A DNA stretch of 64,000 nt from UBA1206 sp045600105 (GTDB taxonomy: Bacteria; Bacillota; Clostridia; Oscillospirales; CAG-382), in contig JAZRXG010000034.1 in assembly GCA_045600105.1 (NCBI GenBank), positions 1 through 64,000 of the forward strand. The letters run 5' to 3'. Positions 34,614-43,882 of this stretch are shown one piece after another. A model generated the notes under the pieces. The model was not told where the DNA came from, made no database searches, and saw only the letters and a program-made list of their open reading frames with translations. Each line of letters opens with the position of its first letter. The first letter of the stretch is position 1. Made by a program: the position numbers and the translations under genes.

Positions 34614-36219
34614 ATGAAAAAGAGAATCCTTAGTTTACTTCTTTGCCTCGTGCTGTGCCTGTCACTTATGCCGATGAGCGCATTTGCGGCAAGAACTATT
34701 GCTGTAAGTGCGAATTATGACTCTGGTTATGCTGAAGTCACGTGGGAGCCTGTTGAAGGTGCAAGCAGGTATGCCTGCATGCTTTACAACACAAAACCGG
34801 ATGGTACCTGGGCTCAGATGCCTTATACAAATTGGAAATACGTATGGAAAAATGATGAATTGAAGTGTCGTTTTTCCGGTTTTACAGCGAAATACGGGAA
34901 TGGCGGCAATAAATATAAAATACTGGTAGTTGCGCAAAATAACAGTTACGAAGACATTGCTGAAGGGTATTCAAATGAGTTTGAGGTCAATATTCCGATA
35001 CTGCCTGCGCCGGTATCAATCAAACTGAGCCAAGACGGAACAGTAACATGCTCAAGTGTGACGAATGCAAGCGAATACGTTTTTACATTGTATAATAATG
35101 ATACTGGTCATAGTGCTATAACAGCCATAGGCTCAGATACCAATTCTTATGATTTCAGCGAATATCTGGCAGCCGGATCAACATATTATGCAAGCGCATT
35201 CGTGAGAGCGGATGGATATAGAGAATCCGCCTATGTAAATTCCAACACGATAACCGTTGAAGGCGGAAAGGAGAGTATTTCAAACATTAGATGGGGTGGC
35301 ACAACTTTGATGTGGGATGCCTTTCCCGGTGCAACTAATTATTATTTACGGCTTATGAAAAAACAATCAGACGGGATATTCAGGCAAGTAGGTACCGCAC
35401 AAAGAGTGATAAGAAAGACATTTTTCGATTTTTCCGAGATGATATATACATACGGCTATGATGGGGAATATATGGTAACGGTTCAAGCTGTGTACGATTA
35501 CGAAAACAACCCTGTATCGTTAGGAACCGACAGCCCCGTCTATAAGTCAAAAGCTCCTATCTATACCATCACCGTAACCGGAGACGGAAACCCGGCAGCC
35601 TACTATCTGGGAGCTCCGATCAACGAACAGAAAGCAGGTTTGATTGTTCTCCTAAAGGCTGACTCCACTTATAACGGACGTGATTTTGATAAATGGGTAA
35701 GCGATGATGTTGTGATTAGCGATTCGGAAAAAGCAGACGGTGCCTATTTTACAATGCCTGCTAAAGACGTTACCGTTACAGCAACATATAAAAACGCTGC
35801 GCCGCACCTACATCGTCAGCTTCAACATGAACGGACACGGTACTGCTCCTGCTGCACAGACGGTAAATGAAGGCAGCAAGGCAACGAAGCCCGCTGCCGA
35901 TCCTGCGGCAGAGGGCTGGACGTTCGGCGGTTGGTACGCGGATGCCGCCTTCTTCGCAAGGTTTGACTTCAATAAAGCGATCACCGCAAACACCACAATT
36001 TACGCCAAGTGGATAAAAACCTATCTGATCGGCGACGTGAACGACGACGGCAAGGTCAACTCCGCCGACGCCGTCTATCTGCTCCGCCACACGATGAGAG
36101 CAAGCAAGTATCCCATCAGCCAGAGCGGCGATATGCAGGGTGACGGAAAGGTCAATTCGGCTGACGCCGTCTATCTCCTGCGCCACACCATGAGACCGTC
36201 CAAGTATCCGCTTTCCTGA
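34614..36219 (+). pseudogene. Frameshifted secreted dockerin protein
   Basis: The first frame from ATG 34614 (GGAGG upstream) encodes a signal peptide, two or three fibronectin-III-like domains, and a bacterial-repeat-like segment ending VTATYKN. It then runs into junk and stops at 35870. The neighbouring frame carries on logically with RTYIVSFNMNGHG, a Listeria-Bacteroides type repeat (FGGWYADAAF), and a type I dockerin to 36219. Taking one A out of the A5 run at 35790-35794 joins them into one protein of about 534 residues. So it is a broken gene, a phase-off allele or an assembly error. The part before about 35790 is AT-rich in codon use, unlike neighbours, which suggests transfer. Confidence 0.8.
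36031..36216 (+). repeat. Dockerin module, copy 2 of a near-identical pair
   Basis: Partner of the block at 33995-34180. The duplicated modules lie about 2 kb apart in direct orientation and could recombine, which would delete the AAGC unit between them. Confidence 0.85.
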
Positions 36220-36271
36220 AAAACGCTTTTTTCAAGCTTATAACTATAAACTAATAAACCATAACTAATGA

Positions 36272-36306
36272 AAAAAGATTTCCGCGTCAACGACGCGGAA
36301 ATCCTT
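36272..36306. terminator. Bidirectional terminator
   Basis: GATTTCCGCGTC pairs with GACGCGGAAATC. An A-run on the left serves the minus-strand hydrolase, and T-rich sequence on the right serves the dockerin gene. Confidence 0.88.
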
Positions 36307-36317
36307 TCCTATTTTGC

Positions 36318-37304
36318 TTAATGCTTAATGCTCTCTCCGTCGAATTCCTCAAAGAATTCAAGCACGGTATTTTCGTATTTTTCGGTCTCCACCGAGTAGC
36401 TCATGCCGTGGTTCGCGCCCGGAACGACGAGCAGCCTTTTCGGGGCGGTACAGGCGTAATAGTTGTCGTACGTCATTTTTATCGGGACGAACTTGTCGTC
36501 GGTGCCGTGGACGAAAAGTATCGGCGTTTTGTTCGTCCGCATCGCGTCGAGCGTGGAATATTCGTCACATTCCATATTGAGCTTCTTTTTGAACAGACTG
36601 CTCGCCACTATCCCGTGTATGCCGTAGGGAAGATGCAGGTTTTTATTTGAAACGTGCTTCCAGATAGCCTGCGGCGACGTGAACCCGCAGTCGGCGAGTA
36701 TGCCGTGCACGTTTTCCGAAAGCCCGAATCCCGACGCCATCAGCACCGTTGTCGCGCCCATGGATATGCCGGCAAGGTATATGGGAAGGTCGGGGAATTC
36801 TGACGACGCGAGGTTTATCCACGAAAGGCAGTCGAACCTTTCCGAAAGCCCGAAGCTGATGTATTCGCCCTGACTGTTGTGCTGCGCTCTCTGCTCGGCG
36901 TATATGACGGTGCAGCCGTTGTCGTGCCAGAAATCGGCAATCATACCGAAATCTCGGCTCCACGAAGAACGCCAGCCGTGCATCGCGACGATGACGCGCT
37001 TCGCGTTTTCGGCAGGGTAGACGTGACCGACGAGGGTAATGCCGTCGAATCCCTTTATCTCGATCTCTTCGGTCTCTTTCTGCTTCAGCTCGTCCGCCGA
37101 TGAACGCATCTTCTGAACGAAATCCTCGTTCTTCTTGAATCCGGCGATCGCCTTTTTGAATTTCTGCATCGACTTCGGCATCTCACGGTCGAGCGCCGCG
37201 TCAACGAACATTTTTGAGGTGAGATATGTAAGCCCGATAAGCGCGGAGGTCGTTGCGGCTGCGACACCCGAGACGATAAGCGCGGTTTTGACTTGTTTTT
37301 TCAT
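36318..37304 (-). CDS. Alpha/beta hydrolase, membrane-anchored
   Basis: 328 residues. One N-terminal hydrophobic segment (about 8-32) may anchor it. The alpha/beta hydrolase fold shows an oxyanion-type strand VIVAMHGWRSSWS, the nucleophile elbow GISMGA (Ser about 181), the acid Asp in FVHGTDDKFVP and the His in PGANHGMSY. This resembles the BAAT/YqkD-type serine hydrolases of Bacillota. The substrate is unknown. It is a single gene ending at a bidirectional terminator. Confidence 0.9.
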   Translation of the reverse strand: MKKQVKTALIVSGVAAATTSALIGLTYLTSKMFVDAALDREMPKSMQKFKKAIAGFKKNEDFVQKMRSSADELKQKETEEIEIKGFDGITLVGHVYPAENAKRVIVAMHGWRSSWSRDFGMIADFWHDNGCTVIYAEQRAQHNSQGEYISFGLSERFDCLSWINLASSEFPDLPIYLAGISMGATTVLMASGFGLSENVHGILADCGFTSPQAIWKHVSNKNLHLPYGIHGIVASSLFKKKLNMECDEYSTLDAMRTNKTPILFVHGTDDKFVPIKMTYDNYYACTAPKRLLVVPGANHGMSYSVETEKYENTVLEFFEEFDGESIKH

Positions 37305-37404
37305 TTTTCTGCCTTTCCGAAAATATATCTTTACTTATATCATAATCAAAATTTTGTATTTTGTTTTAACGTGCGGAAAAATAAATGAAAATTTTGTCAT
37401 TTTC

Positions 37405-37433
37405 TTGATTTTGACGCCGAAGGCGAATATAAT
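37405..37433 (+). promoter_or_regulatory. sigma-A promoter of the phosphoesterase gene
   Basis: -35 TTGATT (37405-37410), -10 TATAAT (37428-37433), 17-bp spacer. Confidence 0.7.
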
Positions 37434-37455
37434 ATAAGCGAACGGAGGACGAATT

Positions 37456-38187
37456 ATGAAGACCACCCGCTATACGATTTTGTCTGACCGCGTCGGACGC
37501 AGCTATACCGTTGCGCTCGTGCCGGATATACACAACAAAAAACACGACGCGATAATTGCTTCACTGCGTGAAACGATACCCGACGTCATCGCCGTCGCGG
37601 GCGACCTCATGATGTGGCTCGCAAGGGAAGACGACGCCGAAACCGAAAAGAAAAACGAAAACGGATTTGAATTTCTGACTAAAGCCGCGTCCGTCGCTCC
37701 GACGTTCTATTCGCTCGGCAATCACGAATCGGGGATATCGAGGATAAACGCCGAAAAGGTCAGGAAAACCGGAGCGGTACTGCTCGATAACGACTACGCT
37801 TTCTTCGGTGATCTCGTCGTCGGCGGACTTTCCTCGGCGTCGTGCCACGGACACGTGGGCGAAACGCCGTCGCCGTCGCTCGGCTGGCTCGACGGATACG
37901 AAAGGGAAGACGGCTTCAGACTGCTTCTGTGCCACCATCCCGAGTATTACCCGAAATATCTTAAAGACCGGTCACTTGACGCCGTACTCGCCGGACACGC
38001 TCACGGCGGTCAGTGGCGGTTCTTCGGTCACGGCATATACGCACCGGGGCAGGGACTGTTCCCCAAGCTCACCTCGGGCATCCACGACGGAAAACTCGTC
38101 ATCTCGCGCGGGCTCGCCAACCACGTCCTCATACCGAGATTGTTCAACGGACCGGAGCTCGTTCTGCTGACGATCAAAAAAGCATAA
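37456..38187 (+). CDS. Calcineurin-like metallophosphoesterase
   Basis: 243 residues. The five metal-binding motifs of the family are in order: PDIHN (about 24), AGDL (about 49), LGNHE (about 83), CHHPE (about 160) and GHAHGGQ (about 179). The pattern resembles the YkuE/YaeI branch, which often acts on membrane-linked phosphoesters, but this protein lacks an N-terminal membrane segment. The GGAGG site is 10 nt before ATG. It ends at a strong terminator. Confidence 0.92.
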   Translation: MKTTRYTILSDRVGRSYTVALVPDIHNKKHDAIIASLRETIPDVIAVAGDLMMWLAREDDAETEKKNENGFEFLTKAASVAPTFYSLGNHESGISRINAEKVRKTGAVLLDNDYAFFGDLVVGGLSSASCHGHVGETPSPSLGWLDGYEREDGFRLLLCHHPEYYPKYLKDRSLDAVLAGHAHGGQWRFFGHGIYAPGQGLFPKLTSGIHDGKLVISRGLANHVLIPRLFNGPELVLLTIKKA

Positions 38188-38189
38188 AA

Positions 38190-38230
38190 CAACGCCGGAA
38201 GAAGTTTTTTTCGACCTTCTTCCGGCGATT
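38190..38230. terminator. Bidirectional terminator between convergent genes
   Basis: CGCCGGAAGAAG (38193-38204) pairs with CTTCTTCCGGCG (38216-38227). The loop is T-rich; it separates the phosphoesterase from hpt. Confidence 0.85.
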
Positions 38231-38233
38231 TCG

Positions 38234-38788
38234 TTATCGTTGTTTCGTATAAACTTCGGGCTTGAGGATGCCGACGTACGGGAGGTTGCGGTATTTTTCG
38301 TTATAATCGAGACCGTAGCCGACGACGAAATAATTGGGCACGGTGTAGCCGATGTAGTCGGCGTGTATGGGCGCGAGCCTTCTGTCGGGCTTGTCGAGCA
38401 GGGTGCATATCCTGAGCGACCTGGGGTTCCTCATGCCGAGGATGTCCTTGAGGCAGGAAAGCGTGTTGCCCGAGTCAAGTATGTCTTCGACGATGAGCAC
38501 GTCGTATTCGTCGATGGGGCAGCGAAGGTCAAGCTCGATATTGATGTTTCCCGTGCTTCTCGTTCCCGAACCGTAGGACGAGACCCTCATGAAGTCGATC
38601 GGGCAGTCGAGGTCTATGGCGCGGATAAGGTCCGACATAAAGACGGCAGAGCCCTTGAGGATACCTACGACAAGCAGATTCTTGCCCGCGTAATCTTTCG
38701 TTATGACGTCTCCGAGTTCTTTGACCTTGGAAGCTATTTCTTCCTCGGAGAAAAGGATTCTTTCCACGTCGTGATGCATTGAATTCAT
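38234..38788 (-). CDS. hpt: Hypoxanthine phosphoribosyltransferase
   Basis: 184 residues from ATG 38788, which follows GAGGTGTCGGACG. A longer frame to 38863 runs through the promoter and is rejected. The PRPP-binding motif VLIVEDILDSGNTL is at about 101-114, and a flexible-loop region YGSGTRSTG at about 71-79. It salvages hypoxanthine (and probably guanine) to the nucleotide in the cytoplasm. It is divergent from the sodium-pump operon. Confidence 0.95.
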   Translation of the reverse strand: MNSMHHDVERILFSEEEIASKVKELGDVITKDYAGKNLLVVGILKGSAVFMSDLIRAIDLDCPIDFMRVSSYGSGTRSTGNINIELDLRCPIDEYDVLIVEDILDSGNTLSCLKDILGMRNPRSLRICTLLDKPDRRLAPIHADYIGYTVPNYFVVGYGLDYNEKYRNLPYVGILKPEVYTKQR

Positions 38789-38819
38789 ACGTCCGACACC
38801 TCTTCCGGAATTTTTGTAC

Positions 38820-38848
38820 ATTTTACTACAATATTTTGTGTTTGTCAA
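38820..38848 (-). promoter_or_regulatory. sigma-A promoter of hpt
   Basis: On the minus strand -35 TTGACA (38848-38843) and -10 TAAAAT (38825-38820) with a 17-bp spacer. Confidence 0.8.
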
Positions 38849-38898
38849 CACGGGTAATATCAAAATCGCAGAATTTTATCAAAATATTGAAAAAACTG

Positions 38899-38927
38899 TT
38901 GCAATTTTTGACCTTGTAGTGTATTAT
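38899..38927 (+). promoter_or_regulatory. sigma-A promoter of the decarboxylase sodium-pump operon
   Basis: -35 TTGCAA (38899-38904), -10 TATTAT (38922-38927), 17-bp spacer, 58 bp before the gamma subunit. Confidence 0.75.
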
Positions 38928-38985
38928 ATAAAATGTTAATAAAATGGGTTGGAATGAAAGTTCCGATCGGAAAGGATAACCAGTT

Positions 38986-39363
38986 ATGCACAATTTTTTT
39001 GCCGAAGCTGAGACTTCGTGGGTAGAAGAATTCTCCAAATCCGGTTTTGAGAACATTCCCGAAAACGCCGGACTCGGTGAAAGATTCATCTACGGTCTCA
39101 AGATCTGCGCCATCGGTATGCTCATCGTTTTCGCGGTACTCGCAGTTCTGTGCCTCATATTGTACCTCTTCAAGGTTTATTACAACGTGAGCACCAAGAA
39201 AGCCGCTGCCAAGAAGACCGCAGCTCCCGTAAGCGCTCCCGCCGTTTCTTCTTCCGAAACGGATGAGGAAACCCTGGTAGCCGTTGCTACCGCAGCGATC
39301 GCCGCGTCCAGAAACGATTCCGACGCAGCCTTCAAGGTTATTTCAATCACAAAAATCAATTAA
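38986..39363 (+). CDS. oadG: Na+-pump decarboxylase gamma subunit (OadG family)
   Basis: 125 residues with one membrane helix (about 41-64) after a short amphipathic start, then an Ala/Lys-rich cytosolic linker. This is the usual OadG/MmdD layout, a small anchor that joins the beta pump to the carboxyltransferase. It is first of four genes (gamma, biotin carrier, beta, alpha), with 15 bp to the next. Confidence 0.85.
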   Translation: MHNFFAEAETSWVEEFSKSGFENIPENAGLGERFIYGLKICAIGMLIVFAVLAVLCLILYLFKVYYNVSTKKAAAKKTAAPVSAPAVSSSETDEETLVAVATAAIAASRNDSDAAFKVISITKIN

Positions 39364-39378
39364 GGAGAGAAAAGTAAA

Positions 39379-39756
39379 ATGAAAAAGTACATCATTACCG
39401 TTAACGGAACCAAATATGAAGTAGCCGTTGAAGAAGCCGATCCCAACGCTACCTATGTCCCCGCGGCAAAGACCGAAGAAAAGAAAGCAGAAGCCCCCAA
39501 GGCAGAAGCTCCCAAAGCAGCAGCCGCAGCCGCAGCTCCCGCTGACGGCGCAAAGGTCAACGCTCCTCTTCCCGGCAACATCCTCAAAGTCAACTGCGCT
39601 GTAGGTGACACCGTAAAGAAGGGTGACGTTCTCTGCATCCTCGAAGCAATGAAGATGGAAAACGAAGTTCTCGCTCCCTGCGACGGCAAAGTCGTTTCCG
39701 CTACCGCAAAGGGCGCTACCGTCAATACCGGCGACCTTCTCTTCGTCCTCGCTTAA
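39379..39756 (+). CDS. Biotin carrier protein of the decarboxylase
   Basis: 125 residues. An N-terminal strand (MKKYIITVNGTKYEV), a Pro/Ala/Lys-rich hinge (about 28-57), and a lipoyl/biotinyl domain with the biotinylation site EAMKME (Lys about 92). It carries CO2 from the alpha subunit to the beta subunit. It is a separate polypeptide, matching the alpha subunit of this operon, which lacks its own biotin domain. Confidence 0.94.
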   Translation: MKKYIITVNGTKYEVAVEEADPNATYVPAAKTEEKKAEAPKAEAPKAAAAAAAPADGAKVNAPLPGNILKVNCAVGDTVKKGDVLCILEAMKMENEVLAPCDGKVVSATAKGATVNTGDLLFVLA

Positions 39757-39801
39757 GTCTTTACGACTTGAACGATATTATCAGGAAAAGGTGGTATAGT
39801 T

Positions 39802-40974
39802 TTGGATATATTCAAAGCATTCCGTAATATATTTGGTGCATCCGGTTTTGCTGATCTTGATTGGCGCACGCTCGTTATGTACGTCATCATCGGATTGCTC
39901 TTTTATCTTGCCATAGTCAAAAAATTCGAACCGCTCCTTCTCATACCGATCGCTTTCGGTATGCTGCTCGCAAACCTTCCCGGCGCAAACCTTTATGAAA
40001 CTTCAAACTTCATTAACGAGACCGGTCACATCGACTGGGCTTCTCTCGGCGCTGACGGCGGTCTCATCGACTACCTCTATCTCGGCGTCAAGCTCGGCAT
40101 CTATCCGCCGCTCATCTTCATGGGTGTCGGCGCAATGACCGATTTCTCCCCGCTCATCGCAAATCCTAAGTCCATTCTTCTCGGCGCCGCCGCTCAGTTC
40201 GGCGTGTTCGTCGCTTTCATCGGTGCTCTCGTGCTCGGCTTCACCGTTCCCGAGGCTGCTTCCATCGGTATCATCGGCGGTGCCGACGGTCCTACCGCCA
40301 TTTACGTCACCAAGACGCTCGCTCCTCATCTCCTTTCCGCAATAGCGATCGCCGCTTACTCGTACATGGCTCTCGTTCCGTTCATCCAGCCCCCGATCAT
40401 GAAGGCTTTCACCTCCAAGAAGAACAGAAAGATCGTCATGGAACAGCTCCGTCCCGTTTCCAAGGGCGAACAGATCGTGTTCCCGATCCTCGTTACTCTT
40501 CTCGTGAGCCTTATCCTTCCGGATGCCGCTCCCCTTATCGGTATGCTCATGCTCGGTAACCTCTTCAAGGTCACCGGACTTACCGACAGACTTTCCAACA
40601 CCGCTCAGAACGAACTCTGCAACATCGTCACCATACTCCTCGGCGTTTCCGTCGGCGCTACCTGCAACGCGGAGAGCTTCCTCGCTCCTCAGACCATCTA
40701 CATCATCGTTCTCGGTCTCTGCGCGTTCTGCTTCGCGACCTTCGGCGGCGTTATATTCGGCAATATCATGTGCTGGATCACCAAAGGTAAGGTCAACCCG
40801 CTCATCGGTTCCGCGGGCGTTTCCGCCGTTCCCATGGCAGCCCGTGTTTCTCAGGTAGTCGGACAGAAAGAAAATCCCTCCAACTTCCTCCTTATGCACG
40901 CTATGGGCCCGAACGTCGCAGGCGTTATCGGTTCTGCCGTTGCCGCAGGCGTGTTCCTCGCACTCTTCCAGTAA
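39802..40974 (+). CDS. oadB: Na+-translocating decarboxylase beta subunit
   Basis: 390 residues, very hydrophobic, with about nine membrane segments. The conserved GIIGGADGPTAIYVT motif (about residues 157-171) holds the Asp of the sodium/decarboxylation site. It decarboxylates carboxybiotin and moves Na+ outwards. Starts at TTG 39802 with AAAGGTGG upstream. The OadB/MmdB/GcdB branches cannot be separated from the beta subunit alone; the alpha subunit points to oxaloacetate. Confidence 0.94.
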   Translation: MDIFKAFRNIFGASGFADLDWRTLVMYVIIGLLFYLAIVKKFEPLLLIPIAFGMLLANLPGANLYETSNFINETGHIDWASLGADGGLIDYLYLGVKLGIYPPLIFMGVGAMTDFSPLIANPKSILLGAAAQFGVFVAFIGALVLGFTVPEAASIGIIGGADGPTAIYVTKTLAPHLLSAIAIAAYSYMALVPFIQPPIMKAFTSKKNRKIVMEQLRPVSKGEQIVFPILVTLLVSLILPDAAPLIGMLMLGNLFKVTGLTDRLSNTAQNELCNIVTILLGVSVGATCNAESFLAPQTIYIIVLGLCAFCFATFGGVIFGNIMCWITKGKVNPLIGSAGVSAVPMAARVSQVVGQKENPSNFLLMHAMGPNVAGVIGSAVAAGVFLALFQ

Positions 40975-40998
40975 TTCAGAAAAAAGGAGTTAAACATA

Positions 40999-42396
40999 AT
41001 GGCACAAGTAAAGATTACGGAAACCGTACTCCGTGACTCCCATCAGTCTCTTATCGCTACCCGTATGACCACCGAAGAGATGCTCCCCATCCTCAAGGCT
41101 CTTGACGACGTCGGATATTATTCTCTCGAAGCATGGGGCGGCGCTACCTTCGATGCCTGCCTCCGCTTCCTCAACGAGGACCCCTGGCAGAGACTTCGCA
41201 CCATCCGCGAAAACGTAAAGAATACCAAGCTCCAGATGCTCTTCAGAGGACAGAACATCCTCGGCTACCGTCACTACGCTGACGACGTCGTTGAATACTT
41301 CGTTCAGAAGTCCATCGCGAACGGTATCGATATAATCAGGATCTTCGACGCTCTCAACGATCCGAGAAACCTCAAGACCGCCATCAATGCTACAAAAAAA
41401 GAAGGCGGACACGTTCAGGCGGCGTTCTCCTACACCACCGGTCCCGTCTTCGGCAACGAATATTTCGCAAACTTCGCCAAAGACCTCGAAGACATGGGCG
41501 CCGATTCCATCTGCATCAAGGATATGGCAGGCCTTCTCAAACCTTACGACGCGTACGATCTCGTCAAAGCGATCAAGTCCAAGGTCAAGATCCCCGTTCA
41601 GCTCCATACCCACTACACCGCGGGTCTCGCTTCCATGACTCTTCTCAAAGCCATCGAAGCAGGCGTTGACGTTGTCGATACCGCTATCTCCCCGATGGCT
41701 CTCGGCACCTCTCAGCCTCCTACGGAGCCGATGGTCGCCACCCTTCAGGGCACTCCGTTCGACACCGGTCTCGACCTCAACAAGCTCGATATCGTTTCCA
41801 AACATTTCGATAAACTCCGTGAAAAATACCTCGCTTCCGGTCAGCTCGATCCGAAGGTCATGAAGGTCAACATCAACGCCCTCCTCTATCAGGTCCCCGG
41901 CGGAATGCTTTCCAACCTCGTTTCTCAGCTCAAGCAGGCAGGCAAGCTCGACAAGCTCCAGGACGTTCTCGAAGAAGTTCCGAGAGTCAGAGCAGACGTG
42001 GGTTATCCTCCTCTTGTCACTCCTTCGTCCCAGATCGTCGGCACTCAGGCAGTGTTCAACGTTCTCACCGGCGAAAGATACAAGACCGTTACCAAGGAAT
42101 TCAAAGGCATCGTCAAAGGCGAATACGGCAAAACTCCCGCTCCCATCAAGCCCGAATTCGTCAAGAAGATCATCGGTGACGAACCCGTTATCTCCCACAG
42201 ACCCGCAGACGACCTCAAACCCGAGCTCGATACTCTCCGCGAAAAAGCCGCGAAATATATCGAACAGGACGAAGACGTTCTTTCCTATGCGCTCTTCGAA
42301 CAGGTCGCTACCAAGTTCTTCGATAACAGAGCCATCAAGAAGATCACCAACGATGACGCCAAGTATTTCGTGAATATCCACGAGATCAAAGGATAA
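40999..42396 (+). CDS. oadA: Oxaloacetate decarboxylase alpha / carboxyltransferase subunit
   Basis: 465 residues. The TIM-barrel carboxyltransferase starts with ETVLRDSHQSL (metal Asp), has SICIKDMAG with the lysine of the active site and HTHYTAG metal ligands. The C-terminal carboxylase domain follows, but the biotin domain of full-length OadA is missing and is supplied by the upstream gene. It transfers CO2 from oxaloacetate to biotin, giving pyruvate. With the three upstream genes it makes a complete membrane sodium pump that conserves decarboxylation energy. A 5S transcarboxylase role is the alternative. Confidence 0.92.
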   Translation: MAQVKITETVLRDSHQSLIATRMTTEEMLPILKALDDVGYYSLEAWGGATFDACLRFLNEDPWQRLRTIRENVKNTKLQMLFRGQNILGYRHYADDVVEYFVQKSIANGIDIIRIFDALNDPRNLKTAINATKKEGGHVQAAFSYTTGPVFGNEYFANFAKDLEDMGADSICIKDMAGLLKPYDAYDLVKAIKSKVKIPVQLHTHYTAGLASMTLLKAIEAGVDVVDTAISPMALGTSQPPTEPMVATLQGTPFDTGLDLNKLDIVSKHFDKLREKYLASGQLDPKVMKVNINALLYQVPGGMLSNLVSQLKQAGKLDKLQDVLEEVPRVRADVGYPPLVTPSSQIVGTQAVFNVLTGERYKTVTKEFKGIVKGEYGKTPAPIKPEFVKKIIGDEPVISHRPADDLKPELDTLREKAAKYIEQDEDVLSYALFEQVATKFFDNRAIKKITNDDAKYFVNIHEIKG

Positions 42397-42404
42397 AAAT
42401 ATAT

Positions 42405-42474
42405 ACAACGGGGTGCCGCAAGGCTGAGATCATACCCGCGAACCTGTACGGATAATGCCGGCGTAGGAATTGTA
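42405..42474 (+). promoter_or_regulatory. TPP riboswitch (THI element)
   Basis: The conserved core is clear: ACGGGGTGCC (42408-42417), GGCTGAGA (42422-42429), the CATACCCG and GAACCTG blocks, then GGATAATGCCGGCGTAGGAA. It lies right after the oadA stop and before a terminator and thiT, so thiamine pyrophosphate should turn off thiT by transcription termination. Confidence 0.96.
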
Positions 42475-42485
42475 AAATAGATTTT

Positions 42486-42524
42486 TTACCGCTTATCCCT
42501 CACGGGGGATAAGCGGTTTTTTTG
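42486..42524 (+). terminator. Riboswitch-controlled terminator
   Basis: A 12-bp perfect stem (42488-42499 with 42506-42517) and seven T residues. It is the expression platform of the TPP riboswitch and also ends the oad operon. Confidence 0.92.
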
Positions 42525-42545
42525 CCTGCCCGGGAAAGGAAAAAT

Positions 42546-43151
42546 ATGAAAAACAAAAAACTTTATACCATGACCGAGTGCGCGATGATGATCGCGCTTG
42601 CCACCGTTCTTTCGATGTGCAAGCTTTATCAGGCGCCGCTCGGCGGCTCGGTCACGCTGCTTTCGATGCTGCCGATAATTTTCATTTCGGTGCGTCACGG
42701 ACTCGTGTGGGGGCTCGGCAGCGGATTCGTTTACAGCCTCATACAGATGCTTCTCGGGCTCGGCAACCTGACTTATATACCGACCCCTCTCGGGGTGTTC
42801 GGCGGCGTTATGCTCGACTATATCCTGCCGTTCACGCTTCTCGGACTCGGCGGCGTGTTCATGCTGATGAAGCCGAAGAGCAAAAAGACGGTCTGCGTTT
42901 CCGTGATCTGCGGTACCGTTCTCGTCGTCGTTCTGAGATTTATGTGCCATTTCCTCGGCGGTGCCGTCGTCTGGTATGAGATAACCAAGACGGGAGAATG
43001 GAACGATTACGTCAAGACGGTGGGGATGTGGACTTACTCCTTCGTGTACAACATCACCTATCTCGGCCCCGACGGCGCACTCGTCATCATCGCGTCGCCC
43101 ATCCTCGTTCGCCTCAGAGAAATGCCGTTTGTCGGCGGAAAAGGGAAATGA
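42546..43151 (+). CDS. thiT: Thiamine transporter ThiT (ECF S-component)
   Basis: 201 residues with six membrane segments. The N-terminus has the L1-type motif, and the C-terminal part contains YSFVYNITYLGPDGAL and nearby aromatic residues, which resemble the thiamine pocket of ThiT. It captures thiamine for the shared ECF transporter module, encoded elsewhere. The TPP riboswitch directly upstream supports the assignment strongly. ATG 42546 has AAAGGA upstream. Confidence 0.94.
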   Translation: MKNKKLYTMTECAMMIALATVLSMCKLYQAPLGGSVTLLSMLPIIFISVRHGLVWGLGSGFVYSLIQMLLGLGNLTYIPTPLGVFGGVMLDYILPFTLLGLGGVFMLMKPKSKKTVCVSVICGTVLVVVLRFMCHFLGGAVVWYEITKTGEWNDYVKTVGMWTYSFVYNITYLGPDGALVIIASPILVRLREMPFVGGKGK

Positions 43152-43198
43152 ACGTCGGAAATGTGCGTCAAAGCGCGTAAAGCGTCACATTAAATCTC

Positions 43199-43227
43199 TT
43201 GACACGGCTTGCAAAATATGGTATTAT
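43199..43227 (+). promoter_or_regulatory. sigma-A promoter of the coiled-coil/CBM9-like pair
   Basis: -35 TTGACA (43199-43204), -10 TATTAT (43222-43227), 17-bp spacer. GGAGG follows at 43229. Confidence 0.82.
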
Positions 43228-43252
43228 CGGAGGGTAACAGGAGGACAAAAGA

Positions 43253-43882
43253 ATGGAAAATAAATCCGCAAAAGGCGAATTCGACGTCATTTTCGAAAAA
43301 GAAGACGCCAGATATAAAGTCACGCTGCTCGAAAAGCATCTGATGGAATCCCGCGAGGAATTCAACCGCCTCAAAGAAGAAGAGCTCGCGCTCCGCGAAA
43401 AACAGCTGACGCTGATAAGCGAAATGCAGAGCAACCTCGAGCAGACCAAAAAAGTCGACGCGATACTCGCCGAAAGCATCAATCAGAAGGTCGAGACCAT
43501 AAAGACCGAAATGTTCGCCGAATGGCAGGAATCCATCAAGGACGCCGTCGTCGAAAAGGTCGCTGAGCTTACCGAATCAAAGCTCAAGGAATACAACAAA
43601 CTCTATGAGGAACAGAACCGCGTGATCGAAGCGCAGGCGAAAAAGTTCAAGCACATGACTATGTCGCTGCGCCTCATCCGCATACTCTGCTACACGGTCT
43701 GCATCGTCGCGGCACTCGTGTTCGTCGCCGTTCCCTTGGGGCAGTACATCGGCAAAGATATCGTCAAATTCCTCGAAGAACCCAGCGTTTGGGGAGGCGC
43801 GGTGCTGTTTTCGGCGGTGCTCCTCATGATACTCGCGATCGCTCTCGCAATTCTTCTCAGAAAGAGGGAACCCAAACAATGA
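43253..43882 (+). CDS. Coiled-coil membrane protein of unknown function
   Basis: 209 residues. The first 140 are charged and helical, with long heptad-like coiled coil (KYKVTLLEKHLMESREEF onward). Two membrane helices follow (about 143-165 and 180-200) with a basic end (LLRKREPKQ). The coiled coil should face the cytoplasm. No family is recognised. Its stop overlaps the start of the CBM9-like gene by ATGA, so the two are made together. Confidence 0.75.
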   Translation: MENKSAKGEFDVIFEKEDARYKVTLLEKHLMESREEFNRLKEEELALREKQLTLISEMQSNLEQTKKVDAILAESINQKVETIKTEMFAEWQESIKDAVVEKVAELTESKLKEYNKLYEEQNRVIEAQAKKFKHMTMSLRLIRILCYTVCIVAALVFVAVPLGQYIGKDIVKFLEEPSVWGGAVLFSAVLLMILAIALAILLRKREPKQ

